Shown in pieces: positions 1-7,942 of a stretch of 64,000 bases of DNA. The notes under the pieces were generated by a model, which was not told where the DNA came from, searched no databases, and was given only the letters and a program-made list of their open reading frames with translations. Both the position numbers and the translations under genes were made by a program. Positions within the stretch are counted from its first letter, which is position 1. Each line of letters starts with the position of its first letter. The stretch lies in assembly GCF_018128905.1 (NCBI RefSeq), contig NZ_CP063808.1:5084001-5148000 (forward strand), read 5' to 3'. The stretch is from Streptomyces sp. A2-16. GTDB taxonomy: Bacteria; Actinomycetota; Actinomycetes; Streptomycetales; Streptomycetaceae.

Positions 1-132
1 CGGTCTCCCCGGTTCGCCGCCTGTTGAAGCTGAGGTCACGCGCCGTCCACCGCCCGGAGTACCGAAGGCTGCTCCCCTCCGCAGCGGCCCTCTGCACGCA
101 GACTCGGACCACCGTTCCTGGACTTCGTCTCC

Positions 133-813
133 TTACTCGTCGGCGATCCAGTGATCGAACGCCGTCAGGTGCATCTCGGAGGCGGTGAGCAGGCGGGTGT
201 AGACCTGGCGTGTGTCCGGGGCGGTGAGTCCGGACAGTGCCTTGGTCAGTGCGCGGATGTCGTCGTTCTCGACCGTGCGGCCCGCCTTCAGAGCTCCGGT
301 CAGGCTGCCCTCGCCCTGCTTCAGGAGCCTGTCGTAGGTGGCCTGGGCGCCCGGGTCGGTGAACTCACCGGCCTGCTTGCCGGCGGTCGGGTCGCTCACG
401 TCGTAGCGGTTCAGCAGGGTGCGTACGGCGGTCAGATGCTGGGTCTCCGCCGCCGCGATCCGCTCGAAAACGCGCACGTCGTAACGTTCGGCGAACGTCG
501 TGTACAGATCGTGCGCGAGCTTCTCTTCCTCGGCCATGCCCGCCAACGTGGTCTTCTGAAAGGCCGTCAGGGTGCCCTGCTCGGCCAGGGCGGCTGCGTT
601 GCAGGATCCGTCGTGCTGCCGGATGCCGTCCCTGTCGTCGCCGTGGTGGCGCGGCTGGTGCTGAGCGTTCGTCAGCATGCTCCGGGACGTGGTCTGCGCG
701 GCCATCGGTGCGGCACCCTCCGTGCCCGCGGTCACCGGGCCGACGGCCAGCACTGCGCCGATGGCGAGGGCGCCCGCGGTGACCGCCGTCGCGATCTTGA
801 TGTTGCGCTTCAT
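133..813 (-). CDS. Secreted DUF2202 ferritin-like protein
   Basis: A 226-residue protein of the DUF2202 family. The start is the ATG at 813, which has GAGGAG 8 nt upstream; the frame stays open further upstream but without a comparable ribosome site. Residues 1-30 (MKRNIKIATAV followed by an Ala-rich stretch) form a signal peptide. The C-terminal 150 residues are all-helical and carry EEEKLAHD and later ETQHL, the Glu/His pattern of ferritin-like di-metal four-helix bundles. Family function is not established; a metal or redox role outside the membrane is inferred. It is divergent from a two-component system whose sensor has a His-rich extracytoplasmic loop, so that pair may control it. Confidence 0.85.
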   Translation of the reverse strand: MKRNIKIATAVTAGALAIGAVLAVGPVTAGTEGAAPMAAQTTSRSMLTNAQHQPRHHGDDRDGIRQHDGSCNAAALAEQGTLTAFQKTTLAGMAEEEKLAHDLYTTFAERYDVRVFERIAAAETQHLTAVRTLLNRYDVSDPTAGKQAGEFTDPGAQATYDRLLKQGEGSLTGALKAGRTVENDDIRALTKALSGLTAPDTRQVYTRLLTASEMHLTAFDHWIADE

Positions 814-985
814 GGCGAACCTCCTCGGGTCTGCGGGAGCGTCTTCCGTTCCCGCACCATCACCGTGGCCCCGGGCCCTGCAGTCGCCGTGCGATGCGTG
901 TGGAGACGAGATGGAGACGACCGCCGGGTGGCTTGGGGCTGTTCGGCCCCTCCCGGGGCCTGCGCGTGGCGCGTAGACGTGGGAC

Positions 986-1681
986 ATGGCCGCCACCGTG
1001 CTCGTCGTCGAGGACGAGAAGGAGATCCGCGAGCTGCTGCGCCGCTACCTGGAGCGCGCGGGATACGGGGTGCTGACGACCGGCTCGGGCGCCGAGGCCG
1101 TACGGCTGCTCGGCGAGCCCGGGATCGATCTGACATTGCTCGATCTCGGGTTGCCGGACGTGGACGGCGACGAGGTGCTGCGCGAGGCCCAGGAGCGAGG
1201 GCGGGTACCTGTGGTGGTGCTGACGGCTCGGAGCACCGTCGAGGACCGCATTCACGGGTTGCGGCTGGGAGCCGACGACTACGTGACCAAGCCGTTCAGT
1301 CCCACCGAGGTGGTACTGCGGGTGGGTGCGGTACTGCAGCGGGCCGGGGGCACTGCGGCGGGGACGGCGCCGGTCGCGTCGTACGGGGACGGACGGCTGC
1401 GTATCGACGAGACCCGGCACGAGGCGGTCCTGGACGGAGTGCCGGTGGAGCTGACGCCCACCGAGTGGGGTCTGCTGACCACGCTGGCGGCGGTGCCGGG
1501 CCGGGTGTACTCGCGCTACGAACTCGTCAACAGGGTGCGCGGCTACGAGTTCGCCGGATACGAGCGGACGATCGACTCGCACGTGAAGAACCTCCGGCAC
1601 AAACTCGGGGCGGTCGGCCCCGGCCTCGTCGAGACGGTCCTGGGCGTGGGCTACCGGCTGGGGTGGGCCCGTGACCCCTGA
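986..1681 (+). CDS. OmpR/PhoB-family response regulator
   Basis: A 231-residue response regulator. The receiver domain (about 1-115) shows the acidic pair in VVEDEKE, phospho-acceptor Asp53 in LLDLGLPD, Thr80 and Lys102 (TKPFSP). A winged-helix DNA-binding domain (about 135-228) has the usual LTPTEWGLL start and the GVGYRL end. The stop overlaps the start of the downstream histidine kinase by 11 nt, so the two are co-translated partners. The divergent DUF2202 gene is the nearest likely target; this is inference from position. Confidence 0.93.
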   Translation: MAATVLVVEDEKEIRELLRRYLERAGYGVLTTGSGAEAVRLLGEPGIDLTLLDLGLPDVDGDEVLREAQERGRVPVVVLTARSTVEDRIHGLRLGADDYVTKPFSPTEVVLRVGAVLQRAGGTAAGTAPVASYGDGRLRIDETRHEAVLDGVPVELTPTEWGLLTTLAAVPGRVYSRYELVNRVRGYEFAGYERTIDSHVKNLRHKLGAVGPGLVETVLGVGYRLGWARDP

Positions 1682-3275
1682 GCCGCGTTCGCCACGCAGT
1701 GGGCCCGTGGCCCCTGAGCCGGCGCCCGGGACCCCCGAGCCGAGATCGCTGCGCTTCGGCGTTCGGCGGTCCGGTGGGCTCGGCCCGCTCGGGCGGCGCC
1801 TGTTCGCCGCGTTCGCCGTGGTCGCGCTGGCGTCCGTGGCCCTGCTCACCGTCGCGGCACTCGTCGGAACCGACCGCGGGCTCAGCAGCGCGCACCAGGC
1901 CGACCGGCAGCGCGTCGCCGGCCGGGTGGCCGCAGCCGCCGCCGACGCCTACCGGACGGCGGGCGGCTGGGCCTCGGCCGACCTGTCCGCGGCCCGGTCG
2001 CCGGCCTCCGCCGCCGGGGCGGTGCTCACAGTGCGCGACGCGGACGGCGAGACGATCTCCGGCGGCTCCGGTTCAGGTTCCGGCTCCGGCTCCGGCTCCG
2101 GCAGCGGCAGCGGCTCCGGCTCCGGCAGCGGTTCGGGGGCGGAGGACGAGCACGGGATGTCCGACTCGGGGCCGGGACACCATGGGCAGGGCGTGGGCTC
2201 GGGCCCCGGTGCGAGCGCGCCCGTAGTGGTCGACGGCCGCACGGTCGGCTCCGTGTCGCTGGTCTTCTCGGCAGACTCCGGCTCGGCCGGCCGGTCCGTC
2301 GCCTGGGGCTGGGTGGCCGCGGCTGCGGTCGGCGCGCTGGCTCTGGCGCTGGCCGTGAGCTGGTTCGTCACCCGGCGCCTGACGGCTCCCTTGGTCCGGG
2401 TCGCGGCCGGCGCCCGCGCACTGGCCGCCGGGGACCGCACCGCACGAGTCCGCATCGACGCACCCGGTGAACTGGGCGACCTCGCCCGCGCCTTCGACGC
2501 CATGGCCGACGACGTCACACACGCCGAACAGGCCCGCCACCGGCTCGCCGCCGACGTGGCCCACGAACTACGCACCCCGTTGGCCTCGTTGCAGGCTGGT
2601 CTGGAGGAACTGCGCGACGGTTACGTCGACCCGTCCGCCGAGCGTCTGGCTTCTCTGCACGACCAGGCCCTGCGGCTGGGCCGCATCGTCGGTGACCTCG
2701 GCGAACTGGCGGAGGCCGAGTCGGCCCGACTGTCCCTGCACGTGGCCGAGGTGGATCTGATCGCCCTGGTCGGCGCCGCCGTGGCCGAGCGGGCGGCCGA
2801 ACTGCGCAACGCAGGGCTGATCGTACGCACCGTCTCCAGTCCTGCTCCCCTCCGGGTTCGTGCGGACGCGGACCGGTTGCACCAGGCTCTCGGCAACCTG
2901 CTGAGCAACACCGCCCGGCACTGCCGTGCCGGCGACATCGTCACCGTCACCACCTCCGCCACTCCCTCCGACGCGCTGGTCAAGGTGGCGGACACGGGGC
3001 CCGGCATCCCCGCCGACGAGCTGCCGCATGTCTTCGACCGTCTGTGGCGCGGGGCCCGCGCTCGTGCCGGAGGCGGTAGCGGTATCGGCCTGGCCGTCGT
3101 CAAGGAGCTGGTCACCGCCCACGGCGGCACGGTCACCGCGGACTCCGGACCAGGCGGTGGGACGCGGATGACGGTCCGGCTGCCGAGGGCCGTGTCCGAT
3201 GGGGAAGTGCTCGATTCCGGTCCAGGTGAGGAGCCGCGAGTTACCTCTCGGGCAAATACCCCTGGGGGTATTTGA
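1671..3275 (+). CDS. Sensor histidine kinase with Gly-Ser-repeat sensor loop
   Basis: A 534-residue membrane histidine kinase starting at the GTG at 1671 inside the end of the response regulator gene. A Pro-rich N-terminus is followed by TM1 (about 42-66), an extracytoplasmic domain (67-208), TM2 (209-232), HAMP (233-285), a dimerisation domain with phospho-acceptor His298 in VAHELRTP, and an HATPase domain with N-box GNLLSNTARH and G-box DTGPGIP. The extracytoplasmic part holds a roughly 26-residue run of alternating Gly and Ser (about 131-156) followed by an acidic, His-rich patch (DEHGMSDSGPGHHGQG), which could bind metal. The last codons overlap the first CstR-type operator (3256-3271). 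Confidence 0.92.
   Translation: MTPEPRSPRSGPVAPEPAPGTPEPRSLRFGVRRSGGLGPLGRRLFAAFAVVALASVALLTVAALVGTDRGLSSAHQADRQRVAGRVAAAAADAYRTAGGWASADLSAARSPASAAGAVLTVRDADGETISGGSGSGSGSGSGSGSGSGSGSGSGSGAEDEHGMSDSGPGHHGQGVGSGPGASAPVVVDGRTVGSVSLVFSADSGSAGRSVAWGWVAAAAVGALALALAVSWFVTRRLTAPLVRVAAGARALAAGDRTARVRIDAPGELGDLARAFDAMADDVTHAEQARHRLAADVAHELRTPLASLQAGLEELRDGYVDPSAERLASLHDQALRLGRIVGDLGELAEAESARLSLHVAEVDLIALVGAAVAERAAELRNAGLIVRTVSSPAPLRVRADADRLHQALGNLLSNTARHCRAGDIVTVTTSATPSDALVKVADTGPGIPADELPHVFDRLWRGARARAGGGSGIGLAVVKELVTAHGGTVTADSGPGGGTRMTVRLPRAVSDGEVLDSGPGEEPRVTSRANTPGGI
3256..3271. promoter_or_regulatory. CstR/CsoR-type operator 1
   Basis: Palindrome ATACCC-CTGG-GGGTAT. It is one of nine sites in the window that fit RTACCC-N4-GGGTAW, the operator form of the CsoR/CstR repressor family. 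It overlaps the 3' end of the kinase gene and lies 56 bp upstream (same register) of operator 2, so both probably control the rhodanese-SQR-dioxygenase unit. Confidence 0.8.
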
Positions 3276-3311
3276 CGCTCATCCCTGAGCCGCCGTACCC
3301 TCGCTGGAGAG

Positions 3312-3327
3312 ATACCCCCGGGGGTAA
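3312..3327. promoter_or_regulatory. CstR/CsoR-type operator 2
   Basis: Palindrome ATACCC-CCGG-GGGTAA ending 16 nt before the GTG start of the rhodanese gene and directly abutting its AGGAGG ribosome site. Bound repressor would cover the transcription start region. Confidence 0.85.
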
Positions 3328-3343
3328 TTGAGGAGGCAATGAA

Positions 3344-3670
3344 GTGGCTCGTGAAGTGACTCAGGAAGCGTTCGCGGCGGCCTGGGCCGACGGCGCGCTC
3401 GTCATCGATGTACGGGAGGCGGACGAGTACGCCGCCGGTCACGTACCCGGTGCCCGCCTGATGGCGCTGCGCACCGTGCCCGCCCGCTGCCATGAACTCC
3501 CCGTCGACCGAACGGTGTTCGTGATCTGCGCCAGCGGCAACCGCAGCAGGACGGCCGTCGACTGGATGAACGCCCATGGTGTCGACGCCTATTCGGTGAC
3601 CGGCGGCACGGGCGCCTGGGCCCGCGCCGGCCGTCCCGTCGCGGCCGGTTCCCACGAGCACGCCGCCTGA
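3344..3670 (+). CDS. Single-domain rhodanese
   Basis: A 108-residue single-domain sulfurtransferase. It starts at GTG 3344 with AGGAGG 7 nt upstream. The rhodanese CDC25-like signature LVIDVREADEYAAGHVPGA is followed by the active-site loop with Cys62 (ICASGNRSR), which would carry the sulfane sulfur as a persulfide. There is no signal peptide, so it is cytosolic. It is the first gene of a unit with a type II SQR (47 nt downstream) and a persulfide dioxygenase fusion. Two CstR-type operators precede it. Confidence 0.93.
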   Translation: MAREVTQEAFAAAWADGALVIDVREADEYAAGHVPGARLMALRTVPARCHELPVDRTVFVICASGNRSRTAVDWMNAHGVDAYSVTGGTGAWARAGRPVAAGSHEHAA

Positions 3671-3717
3671 TCCTCGTGCGACACCCGTACCGCAGCCCGC
3701 CGGAAAGGAGCTCCACC

Positions 3718-4941
3718 TTGGCCGCCACCCCCTCCGACGCCCCGATCTCCGGCCGTCACCGAGTCGCCGTCATCGGCGGCGGCAGCGCCGGCATCAGCGT
3801 CGCCGCCCGCCTGCGCCACGCCGGAGTCAGCGACATCACCCTGATCGAACCCTCCGACACCCACTGGTACCAACCGCTGTGGACCCTGGTCGGCGGCGGC
3901 CAGGCACCCCTGCGGACCACCCGTCGACCCCAGAGCTCGGTGATACCGGACGGCGTACGCTGGATCCGCCGCCGCGCCCTGGCCGTCGACCCCGAATCCC
4001 GCACCGTGACCCTGTCCGGCGGCGCCGACCTCTCCTACGAACACCTGGTGATGGCACCCGGTCTCCAACTGGACTGGAACGGCGTGCCGGGCCTCACCGA
4101 GGCCGTCGGACATGACCGGGTGAGCAGCAACTACGCGCCCGAGTACGCCCCGCGCACCTGGGAGCTGATCAGGAACATGCGCTCGGGCACGGCCGTCTTC
4201 ACCCACCCGGCGACCCCGCTGAAGTGCGGCGGCGCCCCGCAGAAGATCGCCTACCTGGCGGCCGACCACTGGCGTAGGCGCAAGGTCCTCGACGGCATCC
4301 GGATCATCCTCGTCATCCCCGACCCGGCGATGTTCAAGGTGCCCGCCTGGTCGCAGGTCCTGGAAAAGGTCGCCGCCCGGTACGGCATCGAGGTGCGGCT
4401 GCGCTCGGAGATGACCGCCGTCGACGGCGATGGCCGCGAGATCACCGTCGCGGACCACGCGCACGGCACGAAGGAGACCCTCGGTTACGACCTCCTGCAC
4501 GCGGTGCCGCCGCAGAGCGCCCCCGACTGGGTCAAGAGGGGCCCGCTCGCCGATCCGGCGAGCCCGCAGGGCTTCGTCGCCGCCGACAAGCACACTCTCC
4601 AACACCCGTCGTACGACAACGTCTTCACCCTCGGGGACGTGGCGAACCTGCCCACGTCCAAGACGGGTGCCGCGGTGCGCAAGCAGGCCCCGGTGGTGGC
4701 GGGCAACCTGCTCGACGTCATGAACGGCCGCTCCCCCTCGCACCGGTACGACGGCTACACGTCCTGCCCGCTGGTGACCGCCCGCGACCGCATGCTGCTC
4801 GCCGAATTCGACTACGACCTCAACCCCACACCCACCTTCCCGCTGCTCGACCCGTTCAAGGAGCGGCGCACGTTGTGGGCGTTCAAGCGGTACGGGCTGC
4901 CACCGATCTACTGGCACGGCATGCTCACCGGCCGCCTCTGA
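3718..4941 (+). CDS. sqr: Sulfide:quinone oxidoreductase, type II (SQOR-like)
   Basis: A 407-residue FAD enzyme that would oxidise sulfide and pass electrons to menaquinone. The start is the TTG at 3718 with AAAGGAG 7 nt upstream; the frame is open to 3676 but without a ribosome site. The FAD motif is VAVIGGGSAG (residues 17-25). The sequence is strikingly like mitochondrial SQOR: Cys170 in LKCGGAPQK and Cys350 in YDGYTSCPLVT match the two redox cysteines of type II enzymes, and LGDVANLPTSK matches the second FAD-binding motif. It follows the rhodanese, a natural acceptor of the SQR-bound persulfide. The window has a second SQR of a different type at 7943-9184. Confidence 0.92.
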   Translation: MAATPSDAPISGRHRVAVIGGGSAGISVAARLRHAGVSDITLIEPSDTHWYQPLWTLVGGGQAPLRTTRRPQSSVIPDGVRWIRRRALAVDPESRTVTLSGGADLSYEHLVMAPGLQLDWNGVPGLTEAVGHDRVSSNYAPEYAPRTWELIRNMRSGTAVFTHPATPLKCGGAPQKIAYLAADHWRRRKVLDGIRIILVIPDPAMFKVPAWSQVLEKVAARYGIEVRLRSEMTAVDGDGREITVADHAHGTKETLGYDLLHAVPPQSAPDWVKRGPLADPASPQGFVAADKHTLQHPSYDNVFTLGDVANLPTSKTGAAVRKQAPVVAGNLLDVMNGRSPSHRYDGYTSCPLVTARDRMLLAEFDYDLNPTPTFPLLDPFKERRTLWAFKRYGLPPIYWHGMLTGRL

Positions 4942-4947
4942 CCGGTC

Positions 4948-4973
4948 GGCCCGGGCCTCCCCCGACCCGGGCC
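4948..4973 (+). terminator. Strong hairpin between sqr and dioxygenase genes
   Basis: Perfect 8-bp GC stem GGCCCGGG/CCCGGGCC with a 10-nt loop, 6 nt after the SQR stop and without a T tract. No CstR-type operator lies between it and the downstream dioxygenase gene, so it may act as a partial terminator or RNA-processing structure that lowers dioxygenase expression within the unit. Confidence 0.5.
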
Positions 4974-5066
4974 GGCCACCTTCCCCGCCCTGCGCGAAGG
5001 GCGAACCGGACTCTCGCACATACCCCGGCGCACACCTCGCCCGACCGACATGGAGGTCACCCGACC

Positions 5067-6452
5067 ATGTTCTTCGCCCAGTACTACCTCGACTGCCTCT
5101 CCCAGGCGTCCTACATGATCGCCGACGAGAGCACCGGCAAGGCTGTGGTCGTCGACCCGCGCCGCGACGTCTCCGAGTACCTCACCGACGCCGCCGCACA
5201 CGGCTTCACCATCGAGGCCGTCATCAACACCCACTTCCACGCCGACTTCCTCGCCGGCCACCTGGAGCTCGCCGACCGCACCGGCGCCTGGATCGGCTAC
5301 GGGCAGCGCGCCGAGGCCGAGTACCCCATCCACAAACTGGTCGACGGAGAACGCATCACCCTCGGCGACGTCCAGCTGCAGATCCTCGAGACCCCCGGCC
5401 ACACACCGGAGTCGATCAGCGTCCTGGTGTACGAGCACGCCGACGACACCGTCCCCTACGGCGTGCTGACCGGCGACGCGCTGTTCATCGGCGACGTCGG
5501 CCGACCCGACCTGCTCGCCTCCATCGGCGTCACCGCCGACGAACTCGGCCGCATGCTCTACGACACCATCCAGCACAAACTGATGGACCTGCCGGACGCG
5601 GTCCGGGTCTTTCCCGCCCACGGCGCCGGATCCGCCTGCGGCAAGAACCTCTCCACCCAGCGCCAGTCCACGATCGGCGAGCAGCGCGTCACCAACTACG
5701 CCTGCCGGCCCATGAGCGAGCGGCAGTTCGTGGAACTGGTGACGGCCGGCCAGCCCTCCGCGCCCGCCTACTTCGTCTACGACGCCATCCTCAACCGCAA
5801 GGAGCACGGGCTGTTCGACGCGGCCGCCGCGCCCCGGCCGCTGTCGGTGCAGGAGTTCATGCAGCGGCGCGCGGCCGGGGCCGTCGTCGTCGACGCCCGC
5901 GCGCCACAGGACTTCGCGTCCGGGTATCTGCGCGGCTCGGTGAACGTACCCGCCGACGGCCGCTTCGCCGAGCAGGCCGGCATGGTCGTCGCCCCTGAGC
6001 AGGACGTCCTCGTCATCGCACCCCAGGACCGTGAGGAAGAGGTCGTCACCCGGCTCGCCCGGATCGGCTTCGACAAGGTCGGCGGCTACTTGCGCGAGCC
6101 CGAGGGCGCCTTCCCCGCACTGGCCGACGAGTTGGAGCAGGCCAGTCGGCTGACCGCCGACGAGCTGCGACGGCTACTGGACGGCGACGAACCCCCGCTG
6201 GTCCTCGATGTGCGCAACACCGCCGAGCGCGAAGAGGGCTTCATCGAGGGCTCGCTGCACATCCCACTGGCCGAGCTCGCCCGCCGCGCCGACGAGATCC
6301 CCGCCGGCCTTCCCCTGGTCGTGCACTGCGCGGGCGGCCACCGCTCCTCCATCGCCGCCAGCCTGCTCCGCCACACCGGCCACGCCGACGTCTCCGACCT
6401 GCTCGGCGGCTACGGCGCCTGGCTCACCCTGCCCGCATCCGCCGACGTCTGA
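5067..6452 (+). CDS. Persulfide dioxygenase-rhodanese fusion (CstB-like)
   Basis: A 461-residue fusion of a metallo-beta-lactamase domain (1-245) with two rhodanese-like domains. The metal site is read as His56 and His58 (NTHFHAD), His112 (ETPGHT) and Asp137 (LTGDALF), the pattern of ETHE1/CstB Fe(II) persulfide dioxygenases. The first rhodanese domain (about 275-365) lacks a catalytic Cys; the second has Cys421 (VVHCAGGHRSS). It should oxidise protein or low-molecular-weight persulfide to sulfite, possibly with transfer to thiosulfate. The ATG at 5067 has GGAGG only 11 nt upstream, a long spacing. There is no private CstR operator, so expression is probably by read-through from the upstream rhodanese gene. 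Confidence 0.92.
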   Translation: MFFAQYYLDCLSQASYMIADESTGKAVVVDPRRDVSEYLTDAAAHGFTIEAVINTHFHADFLAGHLELADRTGAWIGYGQRAEAEYPIHKLVDGERITLGDVQLQILETPGHTPESISVLVYEHADDTVPYGVLTGDALFIGDVGRPDLLASIGVTADELGRMLYDTIQHKLMDLPDAVRVFPAHGAGSACGKNLSTQRQSTIGEQRVTNYACRPMSERQFVELVTAGQPSAPAYFVYDAILNRKEHGLFDAAAAPRPLSVQEFMQRRAAGAVVVDARAPQDFASGYLRGSVNVPADGRFAEQAGMVVAPEQDVLVIAPQDREEEVVTRLARIGFDKVGGYLREPEGAFPALADELEQASRLTADELRRLLDGDEPPLVLDVRNTAEREEGFIEGSLHIPLAELARRADEIPAGLPLVVHCAGGHRSSIAASLLRHTGHADVSDLLGGYGAWLTLPASADV

Positions 6453-6469
6453 TCCAGCACCGGAGGGGT

Positions 6470-6492
6470 GGCGGTCACGGAAACCGACCGCC
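6470..6492 (+). terminator. Hairpin after dioxygenase gene
   Basis: Stem GGCGGTC/GACCGCC with a 9-nt loop, 17 nt after the stop at 6452. It closes the rhodanese-SQR-dioxygenase unit. The rest of 6453-6766 holds no gene that I can support, only an operator at 6670. Confidence 0.5.
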
Positions 6493-6669
6493 GCCCGGAC
6501 CGCTCGAGGACACCGGTACGTGCGCACGCACGCCCGGCGAGATCTTCCTGTTGCACGGCAGGCTCGCGCGACAGGGGTCGGCTGGGACAGCTCGGAGTCG
6601 CTCACCGCAGGATCTCCTCGTGGGTGATCGCACGGGGGAACAACGCGGGCTCATCCAGCGCTGTCGCTT

Positions 6670-6685
6670 ATACCCCTGCGGGTAT
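6670..6685. promoter_or_regulatory. CstR/CsoR-type operator 3
   Basis: Palindrome ATACCC-CTGC-GGGTAT, 81 nt upstream of the ATG of the small unknown gene at 6767. It makes that gene a probable member of the persulfide regulon. Confidence 0.8.
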
Positions 6686-6766
6686 GAGAGCCTCCGGCGA
6701 ACACCGGCGCCGCGGACACAGACCGTCGGGCACTGTCACTCCATCCGGCGAAGGAGCGTGAGAACG

Positions 6767-7057
6767 ATGGCCACGGCAGGACCTGACCGGAGCCCGGCGA
6801 TCGACGGCCGTTGCGTCGTCACCGCCTGCGGACGCAGGATCGCCGTGCGGCGCCTGCAGCTCGTGCCCGCGGAACACCCCATCAGCCGGGTCGCCTTGGA
6901 CGTGGGTCGCGACCAGGGCGGCGAGCCGGGCGTATGGGCGGCACTCACCGCCGACGAGGCACGTGAGCTGGCGCGCCTGCTCCTCCTGCAGGCCGCCCTG
7001 GCCGAGCACGGCACCGAGCTCGTCAGCCCGGCACCCGAGGAAGACCCCTCCGCCTGA
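6767..7057 (+). CDS. Small hypothetical protein in the persulfide regulon
   Basis: A 96-residue cytosolic protein that I do not recognise. The ATG at 6767 has AAGGAG 10 nt upstream; a GTG at 6758 is an alternative but sits too near the ribosome site. It has Cys at about 16 and 21 (GRCVVTACGRR), a basic beta-like stretch (RRIAVRRLQLVP), and a C-terminal Ala/Leu-rich helix (DEARELARLLLLQAALAEHG). Codon use and GC pattern are those of a real gene. It stands alone between two sulfur operons with its own CstR-type operator, so a sulfur-carrier or accessory role is plausible but not shown. Confidence 0.7.
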   Translation: MATAGPDRSPAIDGRCVVTACGRRIAVRRLQLVPAEHPISRVALDVGRDQGGEPGVWAALTADEARELARLLLLQAALAEHGTELVSPAPEEDPSA

Positions 7058-7119
7058 GTCATTGCGGAGTGCGCTCCTCCTCCGGTCCCCCAGGAGTTCC
7101 GGCGCCTGTACCGGTCGCC

Positions 7120-7593
7120 TCAGGTGTAGATGATCTGGCCGCCGGCCGCGTGTTCGTAGAACTCGCCGACGGTGATGATGCCCTGCACCTGTTCGACCAG
7201 GTCGTCCTTGTCCAGTTCGAAGAGGTCGACGGATGCCTTGCAGGCGTAGATGCCCGCCCCGGTGTCGGCGATCATCTCGATGAACTCGGGGATCGGCGGG
7301 ATGTCGAGCTTGTCCATCTTGCGTTCCATGTAGCGGGTCACCAGGTCGGGGACGCCGGGCATGCCGCCGAGCAGGGTCGGCAGGTGCAGTCCGGGGTTGC
7401 CGACGGTGGCCAGCTTGATGTGTTCCCAGCGCTTCTTCGTGATCGCGTCCAGGCCGAAGAAGGTGAAGAACAGGTCGGCCTCGATGCCCTCGGCACGAGC
7501 GCCGTTGGCCATGATCAGGGCCGGGTAGATCCCCTCCAGCGAGCCTTTTGAGACGATGATCGAGACCTTCTCGATCGTGGCGGTACCGGTCAT
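7120..7593 (-). CDS. DsrE/DsrF-like sulfur carrier (DsrE2 type)
   Basis: A 157-residue DsrE-family protein. The N-terminal KVSIIVSKGSLEGIYPALIM segment and FFTFFGLDA are typical of the DsrE2 branch. A single Cys, Cys118 in GIYACKAS, is the conserved sulfur-binding residue of the family. No hydrophobic anchor is evident. It is the third gene of an operon SQR-TusE-DsrE with 15-16 nt gaps. It would pass sulfane sulfur between the SQR product and the TusE/DsrC-like protein; no TusA is encoded in the window. Confidence 0.88.
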   Translation of the reverse strand: MTGTATIEKVSIIVSKGSLEGIYPALIMANGARAEGIEADLFFTFFGLDAITKKRWEHIKLATVGNPGLHLPTLLGGMPGVPDLVTRYMERKMDKLDIPPIPEFIEMIADTGAGIYACKASVDLFELDKDDLVEQVQGIITVGEFYEHAAGGQIIYT

Positions 7594-7609
7594 GAGCGTG
7601 CGCTCCCTC

Positions 7610-7927
7610 TCAGATGCAGCCGCGGGGCTTGGGGATACCGGCGATCTTCGCGGCCGTCTTCGCCGGTCCCTTGGGGAAGAGCTGGTAGAGCTCCTTGACG
7701 CTCACCCCGGAGGCCTTGCCGAGCACGCGCACGGTCGGTCCGGTGCCCTTGGCCGCGTACTGATCACGCATGAAGCGGATGACGATCCAGTGCCGGTCTG
7801 TCAGCGTGTCGATGCCGGCTTCCTTCGCGACCTGCTCGGCCATCGGCTCGGTCCAGCGGGCCGGCTCGGTGAAGAAGCCCTCGTCGTCGACCGCGATGTC
7901 GGTGTTGTCGTAGGTCACGGTAGGCAT
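7610..7927 (-). CDS. TusE/DsrC-family sulfur carrier
   Basis: A 105-residue protein with the whole TusE/DsrC fold: DDEGFFTEPARWTEPMAE near the N-terminus, HWIVIRFMRDQY in the helical core and the C-terminal arm ending PKPRGCI. The penultimate residue Cys104 is the universally conserved sulfur-binding Cys. The second Cys of true DsrC is Ala93 here (GPAKTAAKIAG), and the short DsrC-specific insertion before the Leu-Phe-Pro segment is absent. It is therefore TusE-like, a sulfur relay protein, not a partner of dissimilatory sulfite reductase. It lies between DsrE and SQR in one operon. Confidence 0.93.
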   Translation of the reverse strand: MPTVTYDNTDIAVDDEGFFTEPARWTEPMAEQVAKEAGIDTLTDRHWIVIRFMRDQYAAKGTGPTVRVLGKASGVSVKELYQLFPKGPAKTAAKIAGIPKPRGCI

Positions 7928-7942
7928 GACCAGGTCCTCCGT

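Noticed and set aside
151..1674. Long plus-strand open frame of 507 codons
   Set aside because: It is the mirror of the DUF2202 gene and an out-of-frame reading of the response regulator; composition is Arg/Gly-rich without domains.
7610..7927. DsrC of dissimilatory sulfite reduction
   Set aside because: The second Cys and the DsrC insertion are missing and no dsrAB, dsrMKJOP or hdr genes occur in the window.
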